Shown one piece after another: positions 47,384-55,499 of a stretch of DNA of 64,000 nt. The notes beneath the pieces are model-generated. The model made no database searches. It was not told the origin of the DNA and saw only the letters and a program-made list of their open reading frames with translations. The position numbers were made by a program, and so were the translations under genes. The number at the start of each line of letters is the position of its first letter. Position 1 is the stretch's first letter. The stretch comes from Acidovorax soli (GTDB lineage Bacteria; Pseudomonadota; Gammaproteobacteria; Burkholderiales; Burkholderiaceae_C): assembly GCF_014207955.1 (NCBI RefSeq), contig NZ_JACHLK010000015.1, positions 106,119 to 170,118 on the forward strand. Direction: 5' to 3'.

Positions 47384-48460
47384 TCATTGGCGCGAGAGGG
47401 TGCGGTCGTAGACCGTGGCGTGGCGCGCTTCGAGGGCGGCGACGATCTGGCCGGCGTTGTCCACGGTGCACACGTCCTGGGGCAGGTTCAGGCCCTGGGC
47501 CTTCATGAAGGCTTCGCCACCGCGCTCGTCGATGGACATCATGTGGTGCATGCACATCTTGCCCTCTTCGACGCAGCGGTTGAGCACCTTGTCGTACAGG
47601 CCTTCTTCCACGCTGGCAAAGCGCTGCACGGGGTCGCGCTCGCTGGGCTTGACCAGGTTCAGGTAGGTGGCCTTGTCCAGGGGCTTGCCCTCGGCTTTGT
47701 TCTTGGCAACCCACTGCTCGAAGTCGCCCTGGCTCAGGCCATGGAACTTGAAGGTCATGCCCGAGAAGCCCGAGCCGCTGTAGTGCGAGGCGATGCCGGG
47801 GTACACGCCCGGCTTGTTGATCACGGCGTTCAGCTCGGTCTGCATGCCGGGCATGGCGTAGATCATGCCGGCCAGGTCGGCCACGTAGAAGGCGTTCATC
47901 GTGGACGTGGCGGTCAGCTTGAACAGGATGGGGCGGTCCACCGGGGCGGCCAGCTCATTGACGGTGGCAATGCCTTGCTCGGGGTAGAAGAACAGCCACT
48001 TCCAGTCCATGGCCACGACCTGCACCACCATGGGGGTGGACTGGGGTTCGAGCGGCTTGGTGGCCGAGACGCGGTCCAGCGGGCGGTAGGGGTCGAGCTT
48101 GTGGGTGCCGATCCAGGTGAGGGCCCCGAGCGCGATGATGATGAGCAGCGGCACCGTCCAGATCACCAGCTCCAGCGTGGTGGAGTGGTGCCAGTCGGGG
48201 TCGTAGTCCTCTTCGGTGTTGTTCTGGTTGTTCTGGCGGTACTTCCAGGCGAACCACAGCGTGAGGGCGATCACCGGCACGATGATGATCAGCATCAGCA
48301 AGGTGGCCTGCACGACCATGTGGCCCTGCTGGGAGGCGATGTCGCCTGCGGGGTTGAGGACGACAGCCTTGCTGCAGCCGGTGAGGCTGGCGGCCAGTGC
48401 GGTGAGTGCTGCCGTTGGCAGCCACGCAACAGACCCGCGAAGTCGGGGAGGATTTGGCAT
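47384..48460 (-). CDS. cyoA: Cytochrome bo3 quinol oxidase subunit II
   Basis: A 358-residue lipoprotein. ATG 48460 gives a signal with lipobox LTGC (residue ~30). Two membrane helices follow (about 55-78, 92-115), then the cupredoxin domain with MVVQVVAMDWKWLFFYPEQGIATVNE and FHGLSQGDFEQWVAKNK. The Cu-A cysteine pair is absent, as in quinol oxidases. A C-terminal extension bears CVEEGKMCMHHMMSIDERGG, a Cys/Met/His-rich stretch not seen in E. coli CyoA. The operator-like TGTCCA repeats upstream may control the operon. Confidence 0.95.
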   Translation of the reverse strand: MPNPPRLRGSVAWLPTAALTALAASLTGCSKAVVLNPAGDIASQQGHMVVQATLLMLIIIVPVIALTLWFAWKYRQNNQNNTEEDYDPDWHHSTTLELVIWTVPLLIIIALGALTWIGTHKLDPYRPLDRVSATKPLEPQSTPMVVQVVAMDWKWLFFYPEQGIATVNELAAPVDRPILFKLTATSTMNAFYVADLAGMIYAMPGMQTELNAVINKPGVYPGIASHYSGSGFSGMTFKFHGLSQGDFEQWVAKNKAEGKPLDKATYLNLVKPSERDPVQRFASVEEGLYDKVLNRCVEEGKMCMHHMMSIDERGGEAFMKAQGLNLPQDVCTVDNAGQIVAALEARHATVYDRTLSRQ

Positions 48461-48772
48461 ATGAAGGACCCAAAGTTGCGTTCGGTGCCTGCTCGGCGTC
48501 TCTTTGTTGTTACAAAGGATGCCCTGCAGGTTCTTAGGGGTAAACGCGAATGACAATTTGGCGCTCAATGTAATAGAGCGGGTAAATTTGTCCATTGGAC
48601 ATTTTGTCCAAGGTCAACTTTTTGCTCCTTTGGAGGCGTCCCGGTCAAGACCGTTGATGCAGGTAGAGGGTTTGTCCTGCAGTGATCTGGGTGAAACCGC
48701 ACTTGTCGGGGGCGCAGGCTGGGTGTAAAACGTGGGTGTATCAGTTACACAACACAAAAGGAGCCCCTGTTC
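48461..48772. other. Divergent regulatory region between cyoA and the MFS gene
   Basis: This 312-base stretch is AT-richer than its surroundings and holds no plausible gene. It contains TGTCCA-T-TGGACA with an extra TGTCCA (48589-48610), listed separately, and a GTGTAA...TTACAC dyad near 48723-48748 close to the MFS gene. No FNR/ANR box (TTGAT-N4-ATCAA) was seen. Confidence 0.6.
48589..48610. promoter_or_regulatory. Triple TGTCCA half-sites upstream of cyoA, candidate operator
   Basis: TGTCCA (48589-48594) and TGGACA (48596-48601) form a perfect dyad with one central base; a third TGTCCA lies at 48605-48610. It lies about 130 bases upstream of cyoA. The binding protein is unknown; the RegA-like regulator is one possibility. 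Confidence 0.4.
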
Positions 48773-50113
48773 ATGAGCAGTACCGCATCTGCCACCCTCC
48801 CCTCGATGGGATATGAAGAGAACTCCGCCTCCCTGTCGCATGCAGACACGCATGAAGACGTCACCCCCAGTGAAATCGCCGTCGGCGTGATCATTGGCCG
48901 TTCTTCCGAGTATTTCGACTTCTTCGTTTTCGGGATCGCCTGCGTGCTGGTCTTCCCGTCGTTCCTGTTTCCCTTCATGTCGCGCCTGGACGGCACGCTG
49001 GCGGCCTTCGCGCTGCTGGCCGTGGCCTTCGTGGTGCGGCCCATCGGCACCGCCATCTCCATGGCCATCCAGCGGCGCTGGGGGCGGGGTACCAAGCTGA
49101 CCATCGCGCTGTTCCTGCTGGGCGTGTGCACGGTGGGCATGGCGTTCCTGCCTGGCTACAAGGACCTGGGCACCACCGCCATCGTGGCGCTCCTGATCCT
49201 GCGCATCGGCCAGGGCCTGGCGCTGGGCGGCTCGTGGGACGGCCTGCCGTCGCTGCTGGCCATGTCGGTGCCCAAGCACCGCCGTGGCTGGTACGCCATG
49301 ATCGGCCAGCTGGGCGCGCCCGTGGGCTTTGTGCTGGCGGCCGGGCTGTTCGCCTACCTGTACAGCAACCTCACGGTGCAGGAGTTCCTGGCCTGGGGCT
49401 GGCGTTACCCCTTCTTCGTGGCCTTTGCCGTGAACGTGGTGGCCCTGTTCGCCCGCCTGCGCCTGGTGGTGGGCCAGTCCTACACCGAGTTGCTGCAGGA
49501 GCGTGAGCTGCAGCCCGTGCCCGTGAGCGACGTGATGCGTGACGAAGGCAGCAATGTGCTGCTGGGCGCGTTCGCGGCGCTGGCCAGCTTTGCGCTGTTC
49601 CACCTGGTCACGGTGTTCCCGCTGTCGTGGATCACCCTGTATTCGGACCAGCCCGTGACCCAGATCCTGGGCGTGCAGATCGTGGGCGCCTTCCTGGCGG
49701 CCGGGGCCATCATGATTTCGGGCTGGCTGTCGGACCACCTGGGCCGGCGCAAGCTCCTGGGCGGCATGGCGGTGATGATCGGCGTGTTCAGCTTCATGGC
49801 GCCGGTGCTGCTGAACACCGGCGAGGTGGGCAGCACCATGTTCCTGCTGCTGGGCTTTGTGCTGCTGGGCCTGTCGTACGGCCAGGCCTCGGGCACGGTG
49901 ACGGCCAATTTCTCGCCCAAGTACCGCTACACGGGCGCCGCCCTGTCGGCCGACCTGGCCTGGATCATCGGCGCCGCCTTCGCCCCCCTGGTGGCGCTGG
50001 GCCTGTCGGCCCAGTTCGGCCTGCTGGCCGTGACGGTGTACCTGCTGTCGGGCGTGGCCTGCACGCTGGGCGCGCTGAACCTGAACCGCCGCATGGAGCG
50101 GCGCGACCGATAA
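48773..50113 (+). CDS. MFS transporter (metabolite:H+ symporter type)
   Basis: A 446-residue membrane protein with 12 helices. VGVIIGRSSEYFDFFVFGIACVLVFP opens the first helix with the E-Y-F/D-F pattern of the metabolite:H+ symporter group. The RPIGTAISMAIQRRWGRG loop and GQGLALGGSWDGL are the MFS motif A and B equivalents, and GWLSDHLGRRKLL repeats motif A in the second half. The N-terminal ~35 residues are cytosolic. Its ribosome site is AAAAGGAGCC. A strong hairpin terminator follows the stop. The substrate, perhaps a carboxylate, is unknown. Confidence 0.9.
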   Translation: MSSTASATLPSMGYEENSASLSHADTHEDVTPSEIAVGVIIGRSSEYFDFFVFGIACVLVFPSFLFPFMSRLDGTLAAFALLAVAFVVRPIGTAISMAIQRRWGRGTKLTIALFLLGVCTVGMAFLPGYKDLGTTAIVALLILRIGQGLALGGSWDGLPSLLAMSVPKHRRGWYAMIGQLGAPVGFVLAAGLFAYLYSNLTVQEFLAWGWRYPFFVAFAVNVVALFARLRLVVGQSYTELLQERELQPVPVSDVMRDEGSNVLLGAFAALASFALFHLVTVFPLSWITLYSDQPVTQILGVQIVGAFLAAGAIMISGWLSDHLGRRKLLGGMAVMIGVFSFMAPVLLNTGEVGSTMFLLLGFVLLGLSYGQASGTVTANFSPKYRYTGAALSADLAWIIGAAFAPLVALGLSAQFGLLAVTVYLLSGVACTLGALNLNRRMERRDR

Positions 50114-50173
50114 CGGAGAGCGGGTGAGCGGGCCACGCCTCGAAGGCGTGGTCCTCTAGAGAAGCGATGCAAG

Positions 50174-50209
50174 AACCCGGTGGCTGCCTTGGCGGCCACC
50201 GGGTTTTTT
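50174..50209 (+). terminator. Rho-independent terminator of the MFS gene
   Basis: AACCCGGTGGC pairs with GCCACCGGGTT, with an inner GCC/GGC pairing in the loop, followed by TTTTTT ending at 50209. Confidence 0.85.
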
Positions 50210-50220
50210 GTTGTCTGCTC

Positions 50221-50601
50221 TCAGTGCACCGCAGGGCGGTGCGCGGCTCCAAAGCGCTCGGCCAAGGCGGCCAGCCGCTTGTCCAGGGTCCAGAGCCTGG
50301 CGCCCGGCGTCAGCAAGGTGGAGGCCAAAAGGGTCAGGTCGACCAGACCACAACCCAGGCCGAACAGCTGTTCTCTTTCCACAAAAGCCAGCACCTCCGC
50401 CAAACTGGCTTCGGATGCAGGCTGCAGGCGCTGCAGGTCGGCGATGGTGGTGGCCCGGGATGGCGGGGTGCCGCAGGCGATCTCGCCCAGCACCATCGGA
50501 TGCATCAAGGCCGAATCCAATAACAACAATTCCACCAGGGAGGTGTTGCGCTGGCGGAAGTGAGCGACCCAGACAGAGGTGTCGACCAGCACGCGTATCA
50601 C
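50221..50601 (-). CDS. vapC: VapC-family PIN-domain ribonuclease toxin
   Basis: A 126-residue PIN protein. The acidic residues are visible: D7 in VLVDTSVWVAHF, the E in LGEIACG (about 41), D in LVDLTLLAS (about 87) and D in LWTLDKRLAALAE (about 106). VapC toxins cleave tRNA or rRNA; the target here is unknown. It overlaps the upstream vapB-like gene by four bases (ATGA), the normal antitoxin-first arrangement. It ends just past the MFS terminator on the opposite strand. An intact module. Confidence 0.92.
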   Translation of the reverse strand: MIRVLVDTSVWVAHFRQRNTSLVELLLLDSALMHPMVLGEIACGTPPSRATTIADLQRLQPASEASLAEVLAFVEREQLFGLGCGLVDLTLLASTLLTPGARLWTLDKRLAALAERFGAAHRPAVH

Positions 50602-50801
50602 TGCGCAGGGCCTTCGCTGCGCCGGGGAATGTCTGCCATGTCGGGCGCCGCGCCGCCCAGGGATGCAAGCCGTTTCGCGGCCTGCACCCGCACAAAAGTC
50701 TTCATGGCCTCGCGGATCAGCTCTGCTTTGTCCATCCCGGGCTCTGCAACTTCCAATGCCTCTTCATAAAGGGCATCGTCAATGGTGATGGTGGTGCGCA
50801 T
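50598..50801 (-). CDS. vapB: VapB-family antitoxin (DUF2191-like)
   Basis: A 67-residue protein starting MRTTITIDDALYEEALEVA, a ribbon-helix-helix DNA-binding domain, followed by KAELIREAMKTFVRVQAAKRLASLGG and an acidic/proline C-terminus that would wrap VapC. ATG 50801 is preferred because GAAGG precedes it; an in-frame ATG 15 bases upstream is possible. It is coupled to vapC through ATGA. A dyad at 50824-50851 may be its operator. Confidence 0.9.
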   Translation of the reverse strand: MRTTITIDDALYEEALEVAEPGMDKAELIREAMKTFVRVQAAKRLASLGGAAPDMADIPRRSEGPAQ

Positions 50802-50823
50802 GGTCAATGCCTTCATCAAGGTT

Positions 50824-50851
50824 GATGCAATTTTTCATCGATTCATGCATC
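50824..50851. promoter_or_regulatory. Inverted repeat upstream of vapBC, candidate autoregulatory site
   Basis: GATGCA and TGCATC flank 16 AT-rich bases that contain ATCGAT. It lies 23 bases upstream of the vapB start, the expected site of VapBC autoregulation. Motif only. Confidence 0.35.
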
Positions 50852-50906
50852 TGCGCAAGTGAGTCATCTTGCGTGCAAAGGAGGCATTGATTGTTTGGGT
50901 CAATTG

Positions 50907-50934
50907 TCCTAATAATTAGGATGTATGACCTAAT
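50907..50934. promoter_or_regulatory. Candidate TetR operator with three half-sites
   Basis: TCCTAAT-A-ATTAGGA (50907-50921) is a perfect odd-centred dyad, and a CCTAAT half-site at 50929-50934 adds a second possible dyad (ATTAGG-N8-CCTAAT). It is 20 bases before the TetR start, suggesting autoregulation. Confidence 0.55.
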
Positions 50935-50953
50935 CGAGGTGGAAGACCGCAAC

Positions 50954-51565
50954 ATGACAAGCCGTGCGCCCGCCGCGCCCAGCACCCGCCAACGCATCGT
51001 GGAGCAGGCCGACCGCCTGTTCTACGAGCGTGGCTTCGAGAACACCGCGTTTGCCGACATTGCAGGGGCGCTGGGCATCTCGCGCGGCAATTTTTACTAC
51101 CACTTCAAGACCAAGGACGAGATCCTTGCTGCCGTGATTGCGCACCGCCGGGTGCAGACGCAGGCCATGCTCGATGCCTGGGCGCAGGCGGCACACACGC
51201 CGGCCGACCGCCTGCAGTGCTTTGCGCAGATGATGGTGGACAACCGCGAAGCCATCCAGCGCTTTGGCTGCCCCGTGGGCACGCTGTGCGCCGAACTGGC
51301 CAAGCTGGACCACCCGGCCCAGGCCGATGCGGGCATGGTCTTCGGCCAGTTCCGCCAGTGGCTGCGGGTGCAGTTCGTCGCGCTGGGGCGCTCCCACGAT
51401 GCCGACACGCTGGCCATGCACCTGTTGGCACGCAGCCAGGGCATCGCCTCGCTGGCGAATGCCTTCCGCGATGAAACCTTCATCCACCGCGAGGTGGCGC
51501 AGCTGACAGCGTGGATCCTTGCCATTGCCGATGGTGGACCGGGGCTGGGCGCGGCAGCCCGTTGA
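50954..51565 (+). CDS. TetR-family transcriptional regulator
   Basis: A 203-residue regulator. Residues ~10-57 form the TetR helix-turn-helix (TRQRIVEQADRLFYERGFENTAFADIAGALGISRGNFYYHFKTKDEIL). The rest is a helical ligand domain with a conserved-looking RFGCPVGTLCAEL segment and two cysteines near residue 105. ATG 50954 is chosen because GGAAGA precedes it and an upstream dyad would lie inside the longer frame. It is followed 55 bases later by a YciI-like gene, its probable co-regulated partner. Ligand unknown. Confidence 0.92.
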   Translation: MTSRAPAAPSTRQRIVEQADRLFYERGFENTAFADIAGALGISRGNFYYHFKTKDEILAAVIAHRRVQTQAMLDAWAQAAHTPADRLQCFAQMMVDNREAIQRFGCPVGTLCAELAKLDHPAQADAGMVFGQFRQWLRVQFVALGRSHDADTLAMHLLARSQGIASLANAFRDETFIHREVAQLTAWILAIADGGPGLGAAAR

Positions 51566-51620
51566 GGGCCTTTCCTTCTCTTTTTGTCGTCAACAACCCA
51601 TCACCATGAAGGGGCCAGCC

Positions 51621-51908
51621 ATGCACGTCGTATTCCTGAAGTTCGGGCCGAACAAGGCCCAGGCCAGCCAGTGGATGGCTGGGCACAAGCAGTGGATCCA
51701 GGACGGCATCCGCGACGGCGTGTTTCTGCTGGCCGGCTCGCTGGACAGCGCCCAGGGCGGCGCCATTCTGGCGGTGAAGCTCACCACGGAGGAGGTCGTT
51801 GCACGCGTGCAGGCTGACCCGTTCGTCGCGCATGGCGTGGTGGTGCCGGAGATCCATGGCATTGCCCCCTCCAGCATGGCCGAGGGCTTTGCGGCGCTGG
51901 CGGCTTAG
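51621..51908 (+). CDS. YciI-like small protein
   Basis: A 95-residue protein with the YCII pattern: MHVVFLKFGPNKAQASQWMAGHKQWI, DGVFLLAGSLDSAQGGAILAVKLTTEE and DPFVAHGVVVPEIHGI. The His in AGHKQWI occupies the family histidine position. ATG 51621 is preferred, as AAGGGG precedes it; an in-frame ATG at 51606 is possible. The gene follows a TetR regulator in the same orientation and so may respond to a small toxic compound. Its reaction is unknown; members range from muconolactone-isomerase-like to dehydrochlorinase. Confidence 0.85.
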   Translation: MHVVFLKFGPNKAQASQWMAGHKQWIQDGIRDGVFLLAGSLDSAQGGAILAVKLTTEEVVARVQADPFVAHGVVVPEIHGIAPSSMAEGFAALAA

Positions 51909-51959
51909 GGTGCGAGGCCTGGCGCCGGCCTGCGGCCTCTGAAGGGCCCGAAGCGGTGC

Positions 51960-52934
51960 TCAGTCCTGCGGCCTGAACCCGATGGTCAGCGAGGGCGGCA
52001 CGCGTCCGTCCACATCGCGCGGCAAGGTCTCGGTCTTCTCCAGGGCGCGCAGCACGGCTTCGTCCCAGGCCTTGTTGCCGCTCGATTGCACCAGGCGCTT
52101 GCCGACAATGGTGCCGTCGGGCGCCAGGCGCACCTCGACCTCGGCGCGCGGGTTGCCCGAGATGGCGTCGGGGTAGACGATGTTGGGCTTGACCTTGGCG
52201 GCCACGCGGCCGCCGTAGCTGCCTGAAGGGCCGGAGTCGCGCTGCGCTGTGCCGGTGGAGCGCTCATTGCCCTCGGAGCCCGCCAGCCCCTGCATGCGGC
52301 GCAGGTTGGCCTCGCGCTGGGCGGCGAGCTGCTTGGCCTCGGCCTCGGCGCGCTGCTGCTTCTTCGCAGCGGCTTCTTTCGCCTCCTTGGCTTCCTCGGC
52401 CTTGCGCTTTTCCTCGGCCAGTTTCTTTTGCCGTTCCTTTTCCTGCTCGGCCTTCTTCTGCTCGGCGAGTTTTTCTTTCTTTTCGCGCTCCAGGCGTTCC
52501 TCGCGCTCTTCTTCCTTGCGCTCACGCTCGCGCTTTTCGCGTTCGAGCTTCTCGGCGCGGGCCTTTTTCTCCTGCTCCAGGCGCTTTTTCTCGCGTTCGA
52601 TGGCGATGTCGGCCTCGCGTGTGTCGGGCTCCACGGCGCGCGGCGGTGGGGGAGGCGGCGGCGGCGGTGCTGGCGTGGGGGCGGGCCGGGGCTCGGGCGG
52701 CTGCGGCGGGGTGGGGGGCGTGGGCGGCGTCACCTCGGGCGGCGCGGCCTGCTGGGGCACGGCGGACCACAGCTCGGCCTGCACGGCAGGCTGGTCGGAG
52801 CTGGCCTTCCAGTTCACGCCCCAGGTCAGTGCGCCGATCAGCGCCAGGTGCACCAGCACCGCGAGCGAAATGGCGCGCAGGCGTGCGGGTGGGGCGGGGG
52901 GCGCAAACTGGTCGCGGTCGTCGTGGGCGTGCAT
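51960..52934 (-). CDS. tolA: Cell envelope protein TolA
   Basis: A 324-residue protein with an N-terminal membrane anchor (ISLAVLVHLALIGALTWGV, about 22-40), a Pro-rich stretch, a long charged helical domain of Lys/Glu/Arg repeats (about 105-215) and a C-terminal TonB-like domain with RVAAKVKPNIVYPDAISGNPRAEVEVRLAPDGTIV. TolA spans the periplasm to link inner-membrane TolQR to TolB/Pal and is needed for outer-membrane constriction at division. It is the last gene of ybgC-tolQ-tolR-tolA. TolB and Pal do not follow it here. Confidence 0.95.
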   Translation of the reverse strand: MHAHDDRDQFAPPAPPARLRAISLAVLVHLALIGALTWGVNWKASSDQPAVQAELWSAVPQQAAPPEVTPPTPPTPPQPPEPRPAPTPAPPPPPPPPPRAVEPDTREADIAIEREKKRLEQEKKARAEKLEREKRERERKEEEREERLEREKKEKLAEQKKAEQEKERQKKLAEEKRKAEEAKEAKEAAAKKQQRAEAEAKQLAAQREANLRRMQGLAGSEGNERSTGTAQRDSGPSGSYGGRVAAKVKPNIVYPDAISGNPRAEVEVRLAPDGTIVGKRLVQSSGNKAWDEAVLRALEKTETLPRDVDGRVPPSLTIGFRPQD

Positions 52935-53059
52935 GGAAGGGGTGGAGCGCTTTCTCGGTCGTCGGTTCCGTGGATGGGTGAAAGGAGCGTCGGTGGTTTA
53001 CCGCTTGCGGTGCATACACATACACACAACGTGCCAGGCACCCAAAGCGTTGTCGTCGT

Positions 53060-53485
53060 CTAGCCGCCCTGCTTGACCGAGAGGCCCACGCGCTGCACGC
53101 CGGCGCGCTGCAGCGCGTCCATGGCCTTGACCACGCTTTCGTACTGCACGCCCTTGTCGGCGCTGATGACCACGGCGGTTTCCTTGTTGGTCTGGTCCTT
53201 CTGCCAGCGCGCTGCGGCGTCGCCGATCTCGCGCTGGGACATGCTGCGCGTGGCCTCGGGGGTCTTGAGCTGCAGCGAACCGTCCTTGTTCACGATGACC
53301 TGGGCGAAAACCTTGGGTGGCTTGGTGCCCTTGCCGACCTTGGGCACGTCGATCAAGCCGGGGGTGAGCATGGGCGCTGTCACCATGAAGATGATGAGCA
53401 GCACCAGCATCACGTCGATGAACGGGACCATGTTGATCTCGTTGATGGTGCGGCGGCCTCGGCCGCGGGATGCCATGGCGGGCAT
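53060..53485 (-). CDS. tolR: TolR biopolymer transport protein
   Basis: A 141-residue ExbD/TolR protein: INEINMVPFIDVMLVLLIIFMVTAPML contains the membrane helix with the proton-conducting aspartate (about residue 24), followed by a periplasmic domain ending GVQRVGLSVKQGG. ATG 53485 gives the conserved start; MPAMASRGRGRRTINEI is typical. It lies 35 bases after tolQ. With TolQ it forms the proton-driven motor for TolA. A 125-base gap separates it from tolA, which may hold a separate ribosome site. Confidence 0.96.
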   Translation of the reverse strand: MPAMASRGRGRRTINEINMVPFIDVMLVLLIIFMVTAPMLTPGLIDVPKVGKGTKPPKVFAQVIVNKDGSLQLKTPEATRSMSQREIGDAAARWQKDQTNKETAVVISADKGVQYESVVKAMDALQRAGVQRVGLSVKQGG

Positions 53486-53520
53486 GGTGCTGTTTCCCTT
53501 TCTTCCTTGCCTGCTTGCGG

Positions 53521-54227
<707 letters not shown>

Positions 54228-54231
<4 letters not shown>

Positions 54232-54680
54232 GTTGCGGTGTTTGAAGTCGATGAGAGTTGGTCCAGAAGGGGGCTCGGTATCCGCGCGGGCTTGAGGGTG
54301 GCGGCATCCACCCAGCCGATGCGGATGGTGCCTTCGCTGAGCAGCACGGGAGCATTCTCGGTCATTCCGCTTCCATCATGCTGCTCTGGTTTCAGGAGCG
54401 CACGCTGCAGTATTGTCAACGATGCGCGGCCTGCCTCTTGCAGCTGGGCGGTAACAATGAGTTCGTCGTCGAGCCTGGCTGGCCGCAGGTAGCGGACCTG
54501 GCTGTGGGTTACGACAAACATCCCGCCGGTTTGTTCCCGGAGTGTTTGTTGGCCTATGCCGAGGGAGCGGAGCCATTCGGTGCGGGCGCGTTCGAAGAAT
54601 TTGAGGTAGTTGGCGTAGAAGACTATTCCGCCCGCGTCGGTGTCTTCCCAGTAGATGCGGATGGGGAATTCAAAGGGCAT
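54228..54680 (-). CDS. ybgC: YbgC-type acyl-CoA thioesterase (tol-pal associated)
   Basis: A 150-residue hot-dog thioesterase. FPIRIYWEDTDAGGIVFYANYLKFFERARTEWLR holds the catalytic aspartate motif (YWEDTDAGGIV, D about 13-15) of YbgC/4-hydroxybenzoyl-CoA thioesterases, which hydrolyse acyl-CoA or acyl-ACP. ATG 54680 is chosen since the upstream frame is unrelated to the family. The gene is the first of the tol operon and is coupled to tolQ by ATGA. It stands at the edge of a long inverted-repeat region. Confidence 0.92.
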
Positions 54681-55499
54681 TTTTGTGCCTCTTGGTTGGT
54701 GTTCTTGGGCTGGCTTCCATGGCTGCCGTTTGCTTTTGCAAAGGGCGGGAGCCGGGATGTGCGCCCGGCGGCGCACCTACTTTCTTTTGCGTCGCCAAAA
54801 GAAAGTAGGCAAAGAAAAGGCGACCCCCAGTCTGCGTCCCCCGTTCGCCCTGTCGGGCGAACGGGGGCAGCCTGCGATGCTCGGTCCTGGGGTGGCGTCG
54901 CGGAACTCGCTGCGTTCTTCGAACTTCGCTCAAACATCCGCGACGAGTCAGATCACGAAGTGCGTGTGTCCTGCGGCACACGCACCCACCCCAGGCCCTG
55001 CGCTTCTCGGCGCAGCCAGCAGGGGTGGGGAGCGGGGTCAGGGACGGCTGCTGCTTCGCAGCTGCGCCGGGTGTTGGTTCGCGCTGCGCGCTGCCGACGA
55101 GCGGCGCAGCCGCCCTGCCCAGGCCGAGCGCAGCGATGGCGCACCGGGCCGAGCGAAGCAATGGCCCGTGTGGAGTCCGTTCCCACCCCCTTCTGACCGT
55201 GCCGAGAAGCGCAGGGCCTGGGGTGAGCGCGTGCCGAAGGACACGCGCATCGTTGTCTGACTCACCGTGGATGTTTGAGCGAAGTTCACCCGCAGGGGGA
55301 ACGCAGCGAGTTCCACGGTGCACCCCAGGACCGAGCATCGCAGGCTGCCCCCTCGCCCCAGGCGAGGGGGACACGGGCAGCGGGGTCGCCTTTCTTTTGG
55401 GTACTTTTCTTTGGCGAAGCAAAGAACAAGTACCTCGGCCGCCGGGCCGAGACCCGGCCTCCGCCGTCAACAAAAGAACAGAAGCAACCACCAACCAGA
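54681..55499. other. 819-base non-coding region dominated by an inverted repeat
   Basis: No convincing gene lies here; the frames that cross it read through repeat arms on both strands. The region consists mainly of the inverted repeat listed next, with T-rich and GC-rich hairpins at both ends. Promoter elements for ybgC could lie in the left arm. Confidence 0.7.
54777..55440. repeat. Large imperfect inverted repeat (arms about 240 bases, centre about 185 bases)
   Basis: The left arm (about 54777-55015) and right arm (about 55201-55440) are imperfect reverse complements. The best-matching parts are the 32 bases at 54863-54894 against 55320-55351, and ends such as GCCGAGAAGCGCAGGGCCTGG near 55200 against its complement near 54993-55012. 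The outermost part of the left arm has a further hairpin (ACTTTCTTTTG...CAAAAGAAAGT, 54779-54808). The centre (55016-55200) contains smaller GC-rich hairpins. Confidence 0.75.

Noticed and set aside
47384..48460. Cytochrome c oxidase identity for the terminal oxidase
   Set aside because: Subunit II lacks Cu-A cysteines, subunit order is A-B-C-D, and subunit I is the CyoB length, so it is a quinol oxidase.
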